Origin: Paenibacillus endophyticus
Lineage (GTDB): Bacteria > Bacillota > Bacilli > Paenibacillales > Paenibacillaceae
Direction: 5' to 3'
Length of the DNA: 64,000 nucleotides
Assembly (NCBI RefSeq): GCF_014192395.1
Contig: NZ_JACHXW010000003.1
Location: 62,001 to 126,000 of the forward strand
Shown here in pieces: positions 17,550 to 30,088 of this stretch. The stretch's first letter is position 1; each line of letters opens with the position of its first letter. The position numbers and the translations under genes were made by a program. Under the pieces are notes generated by a model. It had not been told where the DNA came from. It did not search any database and saw only the letters and a program-made list of their open reading frames with translations.

Positions 17550-20144
17550 TTATTCCTTCTTATATGAGGACATACCTGTAGTTTCTATACGAAATCGAAC
17601 CTCGCCATCCTTGTCCGTTCGCCAAATTCTCGTTCTCCATTTGGCAAGCTTGGCAAGCACTTCCGGATTCGGATGCCCATAGGTATTCGTTGCTCCTACA
17701 GAAGCAACGGCACCAATTGGCCTCCAGTAGGCCATCCATTCCTCACTCGTTGAGAAGCGGCTGCCATGATGTGCAACCTTCATAATCGAAACAGGCGAAT
17801 GCTCGCTTTCATCCATTCGATTGTGCTGATCATTTCGAATGACGGCTCGCTCCGTCACTGCGTTGATGTCTCCCGAGAACAAAAAGGTCGATTGATAGAG
17901 TTTAACGGCCAGGACGACACTGCTTTCATTCTGTTCTTTTTGATTCAGCACATGTTGCTGCGAGTTTTCGATGGCAGGCGGCCATAACACATTCAGCTCT
18001 GTCGCAAAATCAAGCTGCTGCCTAATCCCTGCATTCGCCCGATATAAGGGAATTTGCAAAGATACGGCTAACCCTAAAAGCTCCTTGGCGTCATCTGCTT
18101 CTTTCACGGTACCGTTCCACCAAATGCAACGAACCGGTATGGTTTCCAAGACAGCCTTCAGCCCCCGGATGTGGTCACTGTCCAAGTGCGAGACGACGAG
18201 CAGCTCAATCTCCTGTACTCCCCGTTTCATAAGGAGCGGGACAAGCACCTTTCGGCCTACCTCGAAGGGATCGCGCCGTTTGCGCCATTCCTCTCCCGGC
18301 TTCGTGAATGAAAGCGTTCCTCCGCCATCGATTAGAATATGCTTGCCGGTCGGTGTGCGAATATGAATCGCGTCGCCTTGGCCAACGTCGATAAAGCTTA
18401 CCGCTGCTTGCCGATTAAGGATTTGAGGCTGATAGGCATAAACAAGCAGAGCGGACAAAAGAAGCAGCAGGCTGTACAAGCCTTTGCGCGACCTTTTACC
18501 GTATTCATAGCCGAACGGATAACCTGTTGCTGGTCCTAACGGCATTGTCATTGTCGTCTCCAAGTTCTCTGCTCGTTCGATTTCCCTTTCATAATCCATC
18601 TGCGCACCTCGTCCGATCACCCGAAAAAGGATGCCAAGCAGCAAAAGCCATCCCGCAACCCACCACAGCGGCGGTGTTGCCCAAATCGTGCGAAGGGATT
18701 CAACGCTTGCCAGCCTGTCAACAAAAGCAAACGTCCAATCGTTTGCGTAATGCGAAGCATAAGCGAGCAGCTTCCCGCCCTGCTCCCATGGAATCGCAAG
18801 CAATAGTGCGGCAGCACCGAGCGGCATGACAACAAAGCTGATGAAGGGTACCAGCACAAAGTTTGCCAGCATCGATAGGAGATGAAATTGATTAAAATAA
18901 TAAATTGAAACGGGAAAGGATACGAGCTGCGCGACGAGCGTGACAGCGAACAGATCAAGCAGCGGCTTGCCCCTGCGCCACTTCGGCATCGCACTGCGCA
19001 CAGGCTGAACACCGACGATCAGGCCTACCGTGACGACAAAAGAAAGCTGAAAGCTCACGTCCTCAATGATGAAAGGATCATATGCAAGCATCATCAAAGC
19101 CGCCGCAGCCAGAAGATGCAGCCCATCCTTGAGCTTGCCCATGCGCGCAGCGAGCAGACCAAGCACCGACATTAAGCCTGCGCGAATAACAGACGGCGAA
19201 GCACCTGCAAGAAGCACGTAAAAGGGCACCGCAAAAATGAGCAGCAGCAGCGTCCGCTCGCGGCTAATGCGCGCAAAGCGCAGCAGCCCGCTTAGCGCAT
19301 ACATAAATACGGCGACATGCAAGCCTGATATGGCCAATATATGCGTCAAGCCCAGACGCGAGAATTGCTGAAACTGCTCGGGGTCGAGGTCCTCGCGGAT
19401 GCCGAGGACAAGACCCTTCATGTATCCGGACTGAGCGGACGGATACAGGGCATCCACCCGCCCGCCAAGGTAGGCGCGGGCGCTGTCAACGCGGCCGAGC
19501 AGAGCGGCCGCGGTCCACTTTGGGCCCGGTGCCGCTTCGACGGCATCGGTGCCCTGCACGGTAAGCAGCCAGTGGATTCTCTGGCTGCTGAGATAGCGGC
19601 GGTAGTCGAAGCCGCCGCTATTGGTAGCGCGGGCCGGGCGCGTCAGCTCGCCCGCCAAGCGCACGCGGTCGCCGCGCTGCCATGCCGCGGCGGTCAATTG
19701 CTCCGGCTGCTCTGCGAGCCGGATGTGCACAATCAACCGCTCGCGCACGACACGCGCGGCGCCATCACCCGCGAGGCGGATGCTGTCCGCCGCCACGCGG
19801 AACATCACCCGGTCGCCGTCTATCTCCGGCGCCGACATGATCGTGCCCGCCGCTTCCGCCGCAAAAGCGGCTCGCGGGCCTTCCGCCTCAGCGGCGGCGA
19901 GCAGGGCCGGCAGCTCGGTCACATTGCGGGCATCCGCCCACAATCGGTGCCCCGCGGCAACGCCTACCGCAAACGCGCATGCTGCCGCGAGCTGCCAGTT
20001 CGCCGCCCTGCACAGCACAGCGGCGAGCGCGAGCAGCGCAGCGGCGCCAGTCGCGAGCACGACGCCGCGGCTGCTGAGGCCCGCAGCCGCAGCGCTTCCT
20101 CCTACATAGCAAATCGCAAACCATAACAAAGGCCGACGGTTCAT
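17550..20144 (-). CDS. comEC: Competence DNA channel ComEC
   Basis: Polytopic membrane protein that transports single-stranded transforming DNA. The 864 residues contain an N-terminal membrane/DUF4131 region (about 1-210), the Competence domain with many helices and a conserved GLTHILAISGLHVAVF segment (about 220-530), and a C-terminal metallo-beta-lactamase-like nuclease domain (about 585-850) with FIDVGQGDAIHI, SHLDSDH and KVAHHGS. The first 270 codons are strikingly GC- and Ala-rich compared with the rest. It is separated from comEB by 315 bp containing a terminator and repeats, so it probably has its own promoter. Confidence 0.95.
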   Translation of the reverse strand: MNRRPLLWFAICYVGGSAAAAGLSSRGVVLATGAAALLALAAVLCRAANWQLAAACAFAVGVAAGHRLWADARNVTELPALLAAAEAEGPRAAFAAEAAGTIMSAPEIDGDRVMFRVAADSIRLAGDGAARVVRERLIVHIRLAEQPEQLTAAAWQRGDRVRLAGELTRPARATNSGGFDYRRYLSSQRIHWLLTVQGTDAVEAAPGPKWTAAALLGRVDSARAYLGGRVDALYPSAQSGYMKGLVLGIREDLDPEQFQQFSRLGLTHILAISGLHVAVFMYALSGLLRFARISRERTLLLLIFAVPFYVLLAGASPSVIRAGLMSVLGLLAARMGKLKDGLHLLAAAALMMLAYDPFIIEDVSFQLSFVVTVGLIVGVQPVRSAMPKWRRGKPLLDLFAVTLVAQLVSFPVSIYYFNQFHLLSMLANFVLVPFISFVVMPLGAAALLLAIPWEQGGKLLAYASHYANDWTFAFVDRLASVESLRTIWATPPLWWVAGWLLLLGILFRVIGRGAQMDYEREIERAENLETTMTMPLGPATGYPFGYEYGKRSRKGLYSLLLLLSALLVYAYQPQILNRQAAVSFIDVGQGDAIHIRTPTGKHILIDGGGTLSFTKPGEEWRKRRDPFEVGRKVLVPLLMKRGVQEIELLVVSHLDSDHIRGLKAVLETIPVRCIWWNGTVKEADDAKELLGLAVSLQIPLYRANAGIRQQLDFATELNVLWPPAIENSQQHVLNQKEQNESSVVLAVKLYQSTFLFSGDINAVTERAVIRNDQHNRMDESEHSPVSIMKVAHHGSRFSTSEEWMAYWRPIGAVASVGATNTYGHPNPEVLAKLAKWRTRIWRTDKDGEVRFRIETTGMSSYKKE

Positions 20145-20184
20145 CGCAGCGTTCTCCCCCTATTCCTTCCCATCTAACGCAGCC

Positions 20185-20284
20185 AAGGTGAAATGGCTAT
20201 TGCCGTCCTTTGGCAGCGCGGAGCGCTTCATTTCGAGAAATATAGAGAATGTACCGCCTAAGGATATACCTTCCTATATTCGCG
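20185..20284. repeat. Dispersed structured repeat, copy B
   Basis: Shares TTGCCGTCCT, GAGAAATATAGAGAA and CTTCCTATATT with copy A. The outer hairpin pairs GAAATG (20190-20195) with CATTTC (20229-20234). Relative to copy A one C-G pair has become T-A, a compensatory change. It lies between comEC and the comEB terminator. Confidence 0.75.
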
Positions 20285-20285
20285 C

Positions 20286-20331
20286 AAAAAAGGAACCTCC
20301 GACGCATCCAAAGATGCAATCAGAGGTTCCT
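20286..20331 (-). terminator. Terminator downstream of comEB
   Basis: AGGAACCTC (20291-20299) pairs with GAGGTTCCT (20323-20331), with an inner GCATC/GATGC stem. TTTTTT follows on the minus strand. It lies about 130 bp beyond the comEB stop, after the degenerate repeat array. Confidence 0.8.
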
Positions 20332-20360
20332 CCCCCATTTCAATATGCAATTGCCTTGTA

Positions 20361-20490
20361 AGGTTACATCCATATATACGCTTATGCCCTTATCAAGTAA
20401 CATCCATAAATATATATATGCTTTTGCCTGTTGCGATTACAACCATATAGGCTGCTCCCTTATGTGGTTACATCCATATACGCCTGGGCA
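20361..20490. repeat. Degenerate repeat array overlapping the 3' end of comEB
   Basis: Four imperfect copies of a unit beginning TTACATCCATATA start at about 20364, 20398, 20437 and 20468 (spacings 34, 39 and 31). The last copy is the codons for the comEB C-terminus (YMDVTT and stop). The other three are noncoding copies beyond the stop. Confidence 0.6.
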
Positions 20491-20990
20491 GGAGGTTCGA
20501 ATTGGTCCAAACACCGAAATTGGATGCCCTTCTGCTTCATCAGACGAATCACCTTCTCGCTGTCCTTCGGATAGCTGCGATGATATACGACTTCGACCAC
20601 GCCGCTGTTGGCAAGCATGTTGGCACAGGTCCAGCATGGCTGATCCGTCACGTAAACGGTTGAGCCTTCACGGTCAGCCCTGTCGGTGAACAGCAGCAGG
20701 TTCTGCTCCGCGTGAATCGTGCGGATGCAGCGCTGCTTCTTGAACAGCTGCTCAATACCGTCCACCAGCTTCATCTCCACCTCTTCCGCAATCATGCAGC
20801 CTGCTTCCAGACAATCCTGAACGCCCATCGGTGCGCCGTTATAAGCTGTCCCCAGCAATTTCTTCCCCTGCACAAGCACGGATCCAACATGTCTGCGCGG
20901 ACAACGCGAGCGGGTCGAAACCATATAGGCGATATCCATAAAATAAGTATCCCAATCTTTGCGGACGGCATCCTGTGTTTCGGTATTCAT
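20460..20990 (-). CDS. comEB: ComEB, dCMP deaminase family protein
   Basis: Zinc-dependent deoxycytidylate deaminase-family protein encoded in the competence locus. The 176 residues show the zinc-binding HAE motif (TIHAEQN) and PCWTC, with the substrate region TAYNGAPMGVQDC. The family converts dCMP to dUMP; ComEB's own role in DNA uptake is poorly defined. The ATG at 20990 has AAGGAAG upstream. It follows metY by 59 bp rather than comEA directly, which is unusual. The final codons belong to a degenerate repeat array. Confidence 0.92.
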   Translation of the reverse strand: MNTETQDAVRKDWDTYFMDIAYMVSTRSRCPRRHVGSVLVQGKKLLGTAYNGAPMGVQDCLEAGCMIAEEVEMKLVDGIEQLFKKQRCIRTIHAEQNLLLFTDRADREGSTVYVTDQPCWTCANMLANSGVVEVVYHRSYPKDSEKVIRLMKQKGIQFRCLDQFEPPAQAYMDVTT

Positions 20991-21049
20991 TCTTCTTACT
21001 TCCTTTCTCATGGTGCATTTGATGCTCTAGTTGCATCGCTCAGTCGTGA

Positions 21050-23009
<1,960 letters not shown>

Positions 23010-23204
23010 TCGCAACACCTTTCCTTCTCATTTTTTTACTTGGAAATGAGTGACATATTAAACAAGTCCCTTGGAATAAGGTAAGAGAGCAGCCGAAAAG
23101 ATTGACCTGCATGATTTCGGCGGCTCGGGATTGCACGCGCTTGGCCGTCGATCGTCTCGCTTTCGGCTAATCAAACGCGCACCTAACCTATAGGAGGGTT
23201 TAGC

Positions 23205-24044
23205 ATGAATGTCGGATTTATCGGAACGGGCACGATGGGCAGCCTGCTTATCGAAGCACTGATAGCATCAGGCGCACTATCGCCAGCACAAATCGCAGTC
23301 AGCAACCGTACCTTTGCGAAAGCGAAAGCATTAGCCGACCGTTATACCGGCATGAGAGCCGAATATACGAATGCTAACGCAGCCTGGGGCAGCGATATTA
23401 TATTTCTTTGCATTAAACCGCTCGAATTCAAAAAAGCTGTGGATGATATCAAATCCGTTCTGCGACCGAATCAAATTGTCGTTTCGATCACAAGCCCCGT
23501 GCTAATCTCGCATTTGGAGGGAGAGCTCGACTGCAAAATCGCAAAAGTCATACCAAGCATCACGAACCATGTTTGGAGCGGCGCTTCGCTCTGCATATAC
23601 GGTCAGACGATGGACGAAACGGACAAAGAGCAGTTGGAAAATCTGCTTTCCCATATCAGCCAGCCGCTTCGCATAGATGAGAGCTATACGAGAGTTGTCT
23701 CCGATCTCTCGAGCTGCGGACCAGCCTTTATCTCCTTCTTGCTGGAGCAGTTTGTTGATGCCGCAGTCGAGGAAACCGGCATCGGACGCGACGAAGCGCT
23801 GCGGGTCGCAAGCGCTATGCTGCTCGGCACCGGGTTACTGCTGACCGATGGCGGCATGACTCCCTCAGAAGTACAGGAACGTGTAGCTGTACCCGGCGGC
23901 ATCACCGCCAAAGCATTAAGTATGCTCCGGAGAGAAACGGACGGCGTATTCAACCAGCTGATCCGCACGACGCATGCGAAGTACCAAGAAGATCTTGCCA
24001 AAGTTTCATCCGCCTTTATAGGCGAAGAGGTGAACGGACAATAG
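23205..24044 (+). CDS. comER: ComER, pyrroline-5-carboxylate reductase family
   Basis: A 279-residue ProC-family protein with an N-terminal Rossmann motif (MNVGFIGTGTMGSLL) and the C-terminal P5CR dimerisation domain containing ERVAVPGGITAKAL, near the family signature. It lies divergently next to comEA, the standard position of comER in Bacillales, where it is linked to biofilm and sporulation control more than to proline synthesis. TAGGAGGG lies before the ATG. Its stop codon lies in the loop side of a long hairpin shared with convergent leuS. Confidence 0.9.
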   Translation: MNVGFIGTGTMGSLLIEALIASGALSPAQIAVSNRTFAKAKALADRYTGMRAEYTNANAAWGSDIIFLCIKPLEFKKAVDDIKSVLRPNQIVVSITSPVLISHLEGELDCKIAKVIPSITNHVWSGASLCIYGQTMDETDKEQLENLLSHISQPLRIDESYTRVVSDLSSCGPAFISFLLEQFVDAAVEETGIGRDEALRVASAMLLGTGLLLTDGGMTPSEVQERVAVPGGITAKALSMLRRETDGVFNQLIRTTHAKYQEDLAKVSSAFIGEEVNGQ

Positions 24045-24076
24045 CTGTTCTTCAGCTATAACCGTTCACCTCTTCA
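24025..24076. terminator. Long hairpin between convergent comER and leuS
   Basis: GAAGAGGTGAACGG (24025-24038) pairs perfectly with CCGTTCACCTCTTC (24063-24076), and ATAGCTG pairs with CAGCTAT inside. It contains the comER stop codon and ends 7 bp before the leuS stop. U-tracts are weak, but the position suggests a bidirectional terminator. Confidence 0.7.
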
Positions 24077-24083
24077 ATTTGTA

Positions 24084-26522
<2,439 letters not shown>

Positions 26523-26567
26523 TCGTTGATTTCCTCCTAAATGTACATGCTGGTTGCGGATACCTGA

Positions 26568-26872
26568 ATAAAAACATAAAACCTCCCGCCCCTAGCGATT
26601 AACGCTAGGGACGAGAGGTTGTTCTCCCGTGGTACCACCCTAGTTAGCGGCAGGCATGCTTTGCCTATCGCTCACTTGTCGCCCTTATCGCGGGCCAAAC
26701 GGTGCTATTCCCTACCGGCTATCGATCAATTCGCCGGTGGATTATACGCACAGCTCCAAGGCGAGCTTCATTCCGCAGCAGGTCCGGCTTTCACCCTACA
26801 ACACCGGCTCTCTAAGCCTAGCCAACGAAATTACTGTTCCTCTTCAACGCTCCATATGCATGAAAATGGTTA
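26568..26872 (-). promoter_or_regulatory. Leucine T-box leader of leuS
   Basis: On the minus strand the leader contains the T-box core AGGGTGGTACCACGGGAG (26641-26624), which pairs with the acceptor end of uncharged tRNA. A terminator follows (AACCTCTCGTCCCTAGCG pairing with CGCTAGGGGCGGGAGGTT, then a U-rich tract). Stem I carries a candidate CTC leucine specifier at 26765-26763, in the usual GAAGCTCGCCTTGGAGC context. Uncharged tRNA-Leu should favour the antiterminator and raise leuS expression. Confidence 0.93.
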
Positions 26873-26878
26873 GTTTCA

Positions 26879-26907
26879 ATTATAAAGATCGTGAGGTTCG
26901 GTGTCAA
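26879..26907 (-). promoter_or_regulatory. Consensus SigA promoter of the leuS T-box transcript
   Basis: On the minus strand TTGACA (26907-26902), a 17-bp spacer and TATAAT (26884-26879): a perfect match to the vegetative consensus. The predicted start is near 26872, at the beginning of the T-box. Confidence 0.9.
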
Positions 26908-26966
26908 GACATCAGTGTCATGCTTAATACTGTCCAGGACCGTGCCGAATCGAGCTGGCAACACCC

Positions 26967-27437
26967 TTATATCCACGTTTTAAACGATTTATTGACCATC
27001 TTTACATTATTCATTTTTGCCCAGCTTTTTAATTCCGTGATTCCTCTATCTTCATCATTTAAATACCTAAACGCCAAATCCATTGGAACGATTCTCCTTC
27101 TGTGAGGCAATATCCCGATAACAGGTTGAAAGTACCCTCTGGTCATAATCACTTTGATATCCATCGAATGAATGATATTCCCATTTAATAGGATTTGCCC
27201 ATTGGATAGGCATAATTCGGTCGGTTTCTTGAAAAATGTTCTGTATAATACGAGTAACAGAACAACGATACATAGAACTATCGCTGTTACCGATACGTAG
27301 TATATACCTCTCTGATCCTGATCCCATGATCGCAATACAAGAGTAGAATGAATCATTAGAATAGCAATCATGCCTATAATCGTACAAATTCTTGATGGAC
27401 TCTTTACTTGATGCTTTATTTCCCTCAACCTTGTCAC
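26967..27437 (-). CDS. Hypothetical membrane protein with two helices
   Basis: Not recognised. The 156-residue frame has a basic N-terminus, two membrane helices (about residues 17-35 and 45-66) and a cytoplasmic C-terminal half with short beta-like strands (LCLSNGQILLNGNIIHSMD, VPMDLAFRYLN), a layout resembling small PH-like membrane proteins; this is only a shape comparison. A GTG start at 27437 with AAGGG just upstream is used; a TTG four codons later is an alternative. Its AT-rich composition differs from the neighbouring leuS and suggests acquisition. Confidence 0.55.
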   Translation of the reverse strand: MTRLREIKHQVKSPSRICTIIGMIAILMIHSTLVLRSWDQDQRGIYYVSVTAIVLCIVVLLLVLYRTFFKKPTELCLSNGQILLNGNIIHSMDIKVIMTRGYFQPVIGILPHRRRIVPMDLAFRYLNDEDRGITELKSWAKMNNVKMVNKSFKTWI

Positions 27438-27563
27438 CCCTTATTCCAATCACTTAGCTGCTTCCAAATACATTTCTCAATCCAAGCATTTTTGTTGTTT
27501 TTCAAAATACAATCAATTTCCTTTTATGGGCTTAAGACATACATCATAAGAGAATCTGTAGAT

Positions 27564-27778
27564 TCATAATAAAAGCTTAAAAAATCCAAAAAGCAGTAAT
27601 TCAACAGCTAGCAATAATCCACTTAAAAAAATCGAGATAAGCGAGCTTGAAGCCGTCTTCCCATTATTAACGCCAAAAAGTCCGAAAACACTTATTAATA
27701 AGGAAAATATAGCCATCCAAAGTATTATTATATGACCATTATGAGACAAAACAGAGGTGAAACCCGATAGATAAAAAC
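27564..27778 (-). pseudogene. Remnant of a small membrane protein
   Basis: The frame reads about 70 residues with two strongly hydrophobic segments (IIILWMAIFSLLISVFGLFGV and IFLSGLLLAVELLLFGFF) and ends in a normal stop. No convincing start codon or ribosome site is found at its N-terminal side. There the sequence runs directly into an epimerase-like fragment in another frame. I read it as the truncated C-terminal part of a small membrane protein; a complete short peptide cannot be excluded. Confidence 0.4.
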
Positions 27779-27874
27779 CACACCAACATAGAAGCGAAAA
27801 CCCGTCATTGCTTCTTGTTCCAAAGCTGCACAAATCAATTGAGCGATATCTTCGGGTGTTGAAATTCGTAATGG
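27779..27874 (-). pseudogene. Fragment of an NAD-dependent epimerase/SDR protein
   Basis: About 32 residues (PLRISTPEDIAQLICAALE, then TGFRFYVGV) resemble the segment near the C-terminus of extended SDR/NAD-dependent epimerase proteins. Nothing upstream or downstream continues the family, so it is a short relic joined to unrelated sequence on both sides. Confidence 0.4.
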
Positions 27875-28074
27875 AAATTGGCAGTATGACAGCTCTGAAA
27901 TACTATGTCGAAAGCGAGTTCGGTATCGCACTCGTTCCAAAGGTCGTTTTGAACCCAGTACCCGCAGGAAGATCATTTCTCGTTCTTTATAAATAAATAC
28001 TTCCAGTCATTCATAAAGTCGCTTTGAAAAGATCTATTGAAGTAGTTAATATGTTCGTTCCAGAAATCAATTGA
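27862..28074 (+). pseudogene. C-terminal remnant of a LysR-type regulator
   Basis: The plus-strand frame reads EIGSMTALKYYVESEFGIALVP-type residues, the end of a LysR substrate-binding domain. It then meets an in-frame TAA at 27994 and continues in the same frame with VIHKVALKRSIEVVNMFVPE to a second stop at 28072. No DNA-binding domain is present. It is a truncated and nonsense-mutated gene relic that overlaps the epimerase fragment on the other strand. Confidence 0.5.
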
Positions 28075-28087
28075 ATCACAATCATAT

Positions 28088-28303
28088 TTACCTAAAATGA
28101 ATGCCGGGTACTAAATTCAATTCATTTATTAATTTCTTAATTGAACGATAATTAATCTTCATGTCCTTATGCAACCAGTATTGATACGTATGTAAAACAT
28201 GATAAAGTGTAGGATTCAATGGATCAAATCTAATATAAATAAAAAGATTATATAAGGAATCCATTACGTTTTTTGCATACATCTTCTCAAGTATAATGAA
28301 CAC
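28088..28303 (-). CDS. Small hypothetical protein, 71 residues
   Basis: Not recognised. The frame begins 9 bp beyond the YdcF-like stop codon with a GTG after AAGAGG (an ATG seven codons later is an alternative), so it could be translationally linked. Residues are rich in Tyr, Leu, Asn and Lys (VMDSLYNLFIYIRF, KINYRSIKKLINELN), with no signal or membrane anchor. It lies in the AT-rich patch with gene relics and may itself be a remnant. Confidence 0.3.
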   Translation of the reverse strand: MFIILEKMYAKNVMDSLYNLFIYIRFDPLNPTLYHVLHTYQYWLHKDMKINYRSIKKLINELNLVPGIHFR

Positions 28304-28311
28304 CCTCTTAT

Positions 28312-28884
28312 TTATTTAAAAAGATATTTATAATAGGCTGGGAATTCTCGTATTATTGAGTAAATATCTCTAAACTCAAAAATGTTGGCGTGAGCCGCAT
28401 ACACTTCCTTAATATCCATTTTTCTAAACGCTAATTTGGTCCTTGAAACATGAAAATATTGTGTAATAACCATAACGGAGTCCAATTTTAATTCATCCAT
28501 AATCTTGCTGGTATTTTGGGCGGTCATATATGAGTTGTAGCCATTATTGTCCTCTATAATTTTATCTTCCGGTATCCCTTTATCTATTAGGTAAGCTTTC
28601 ATAGCCTTTGCCTCGTCGAAACCTTCCTTACCAATACCACCACTAACTAAGATGAAATTAAAATAGCCTCCATCATAAAGTTCTACGGACGTATCTAATC
28701 TTGCTTTTAACCGCTCGGAAGGCTGTCCATCCACTTCTACTTTATTTCCCAATACTGCAGCTATGTCAACTGGCTTCAATTCATCATTCAACCCATCTAC
28801 TATCAAGAAAGCAGTGTGAAAGATAAACCAGATGAAAAGACTTGCTGCTGCTATTAAAAATCGTTTCATGAAAACATAGTTCAA
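28312..28884 (-). CDS. YdcF/SanA-family DUF218 protein
   Basis: Membrane-anchored DUF218-domain protein of 190 residues, a family including YdcF, SanA and ElyC and associated with envelope functions. One N-terminal helix (about residues 8-27) is followed by the domain with VDIAAVLGNKV, a Ser/Gly strand (FILVSGGIGKEG), an EDNNGYNSYMTAQNT active-site-like block and the MVITQYFHVSR segment. The start is taken as a TTG at 28884 with AGGTGAG upstream; the ATG five codons later has a poorer site. Codon use is AT-rich, matching the surrounding accessory patch. Confidence 0.78.
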   Translation of the reverse strand: MNYVFMKRFLIAAASLFIWFIFHTAFLIVDGLNDELKPVDIAAVLGNKVEVDGQPSERLKARLDTSVELYDGGYFNFILVSGGIGKEGFDEAKAMKAYLIDKGIPEDKIIEDNNGYNSYMTAQNTSKIMDELKLDSVMVITQYFHVSRTKLAFRKMDIKEVYAAHANIFEFRDIYSIIREFPAYYKYLFK

Positions 28885-29182
28885 TTTCTCACCTGCATTC
28901 TCTCATTTTTTACCCATAATCCTTCCTAAATATTATCATACTTGGGAGTATGAAACATACAACGCAGTCGACCCATTACTCTCGTTTAATAATCGCTTCC
29001 CACATTATCGCATTATTCAGACGAGAAACTGGAGCAATTCGATTGTGAATGTTTGGTTTTGCGGGCATAACACTCCCCTATTAAAACCCATTTTTCTAAA
29101 AATAGTTAGCAGTCTAGCTAATAGTCCATGCCTAAAAAATCGTCTCGCGTACACTGAATCATCTTATAGGGAGGTGTCGTTG

Positions 29183-30088
29183 TTGAGTTGTCCCGATATA
29201 AAAAAACGGTGTAAAAAGAAAGCCATTTTTGTGTGTCATCCAAAAGGGAGAAAAATGAAACGTCATCATCGAGTTAATAAGAAGACCGCTTGTAAAAACT
29301 GTCCCCCTCCTACTGGGCGCCAAATACTTCGAGGACTTGCGGGAGCCATTGCAGATGCTGGACCGGCAGGACTAGCAGGAGCGCTTGGACCAGCTGGATT
29401 AGCTGGACTCGCCGGAGCACTTGGAGCGGCAGGGCCAGCTGGATTAGCTGGACTTGCTGGCGCACTTGGTGCAGCCGGACTTGTTGGAGCAACTGGTGCA
29501 ACCGGACTTGCTGGAACGACAGGTCCAACAGGGCCAGCAGGTACTGGAGGATTAATTCCCTTTTCAACGGGGATCATTCTTAGCGGTGCTGCAGTCGTAT
29601 CGGCTGCTCCAATTTTAATGGGTTTTGGCAATAACACGGTCGAAGTTATCGGCGGGTCTGGAGAATCAACTATGCCACCCGAAGCAGGTGGTTTTGCTTT
29701 CCCCATTCCTTTTGCGGGTACCGTTCATAATTTACAAATAAGCGCAGACCTATTGGTTGCATCTGTTGTTTCAATAAATACGCTCGGACTTCAATACGAG
29801 TTTACGGTGTTCCGCGCACCTTCTGTTCCGAATAATGGAATTGATCATAGCTCTTCATCTTACGTGACAACTCCTTTAACTAGTTCTGTTAGATTCGGAT
29901 TTCCGAATAATATCATTACAGCTGGTACTTTCCGAACCGCATCGAATATTAATGTTGGGGGATCCTTAGTAGTTGCGGCGGGTGACCGTATTGGTATTCG
30001 CGTACGGACGCTTGCATCGACGGATGCCTCCGCAGCTGATATCACGCAGCTCTCATTTAACGCCAGTCTAAATTACACCCCTTCTTAA
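29183..30088 (+). CDS. Collagen-like BclB-related exosporium/surface protein
   Basis: Putative spore-surface protein of 301 residues. A Lys/Arg/Cys-rich N-terminal region (about 1-50) precedes about 25 Gly-X-Y triplets (about 52-130). These are unusually rich in Ala and Leu (GLAGAL, GAAGPA) and poor in Pro, becoming Thr-containing near the end (GATGATGLAGTTGPTGPAG). The C-terminal 165 residues match in style the BclB-related globular domain (ILSGAAVVSAAPILMGFG, VAAGDRIGIRVRTL), a trimerising beta domain. The TTG at 29183 has AGGGAGGTG upstream; the open frame extends farther but lacks a site. No signal peptide, as expected for exosporium proteins. Confidence 0.8.
   Translation: MSCPDIKKRCKKKAIFVCHPKGRKMKRHHRVNKKTACKNCPPPTGRQILRGLAGAIADAGPAGLAGALGPAGLAGLAGALGAAGPAGLAGLAGALGAAGLVGATGATGLAGTTGPTGPAGTGGLIPFSTGIILSGAAVVSAAPILMGFGNNTVEVIGGSGESTMPPEAGGFAFPIPFAGTVHNLQISADLLVASVVSINTLGLQYEFTVFRAPSVPNNGIDHSSSSYVTTPLTSSVRFGFPNNIITAGTFRTASNINVGGSLVVAAGDRIGIRVRTLASTDASAADITQLSFNASLNYTPS

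Noticed and set aside
19341..20126. A 261-codon open frame on the plus strand opposite comEC
   Set aside because: It lies in the GC-rich N-terminal part of comEC, where random opposite frames stay open. It has no ribosome site, no family resemblance and Ala/Arg/His-rich low-complexity sequence.
20361..20490. The TTACATCCATATA array as a CRISPR
   Set aside because: Units are imperfect, spacings differ (34, 39, 31), there are only four copies, and no cas genes are nearby.
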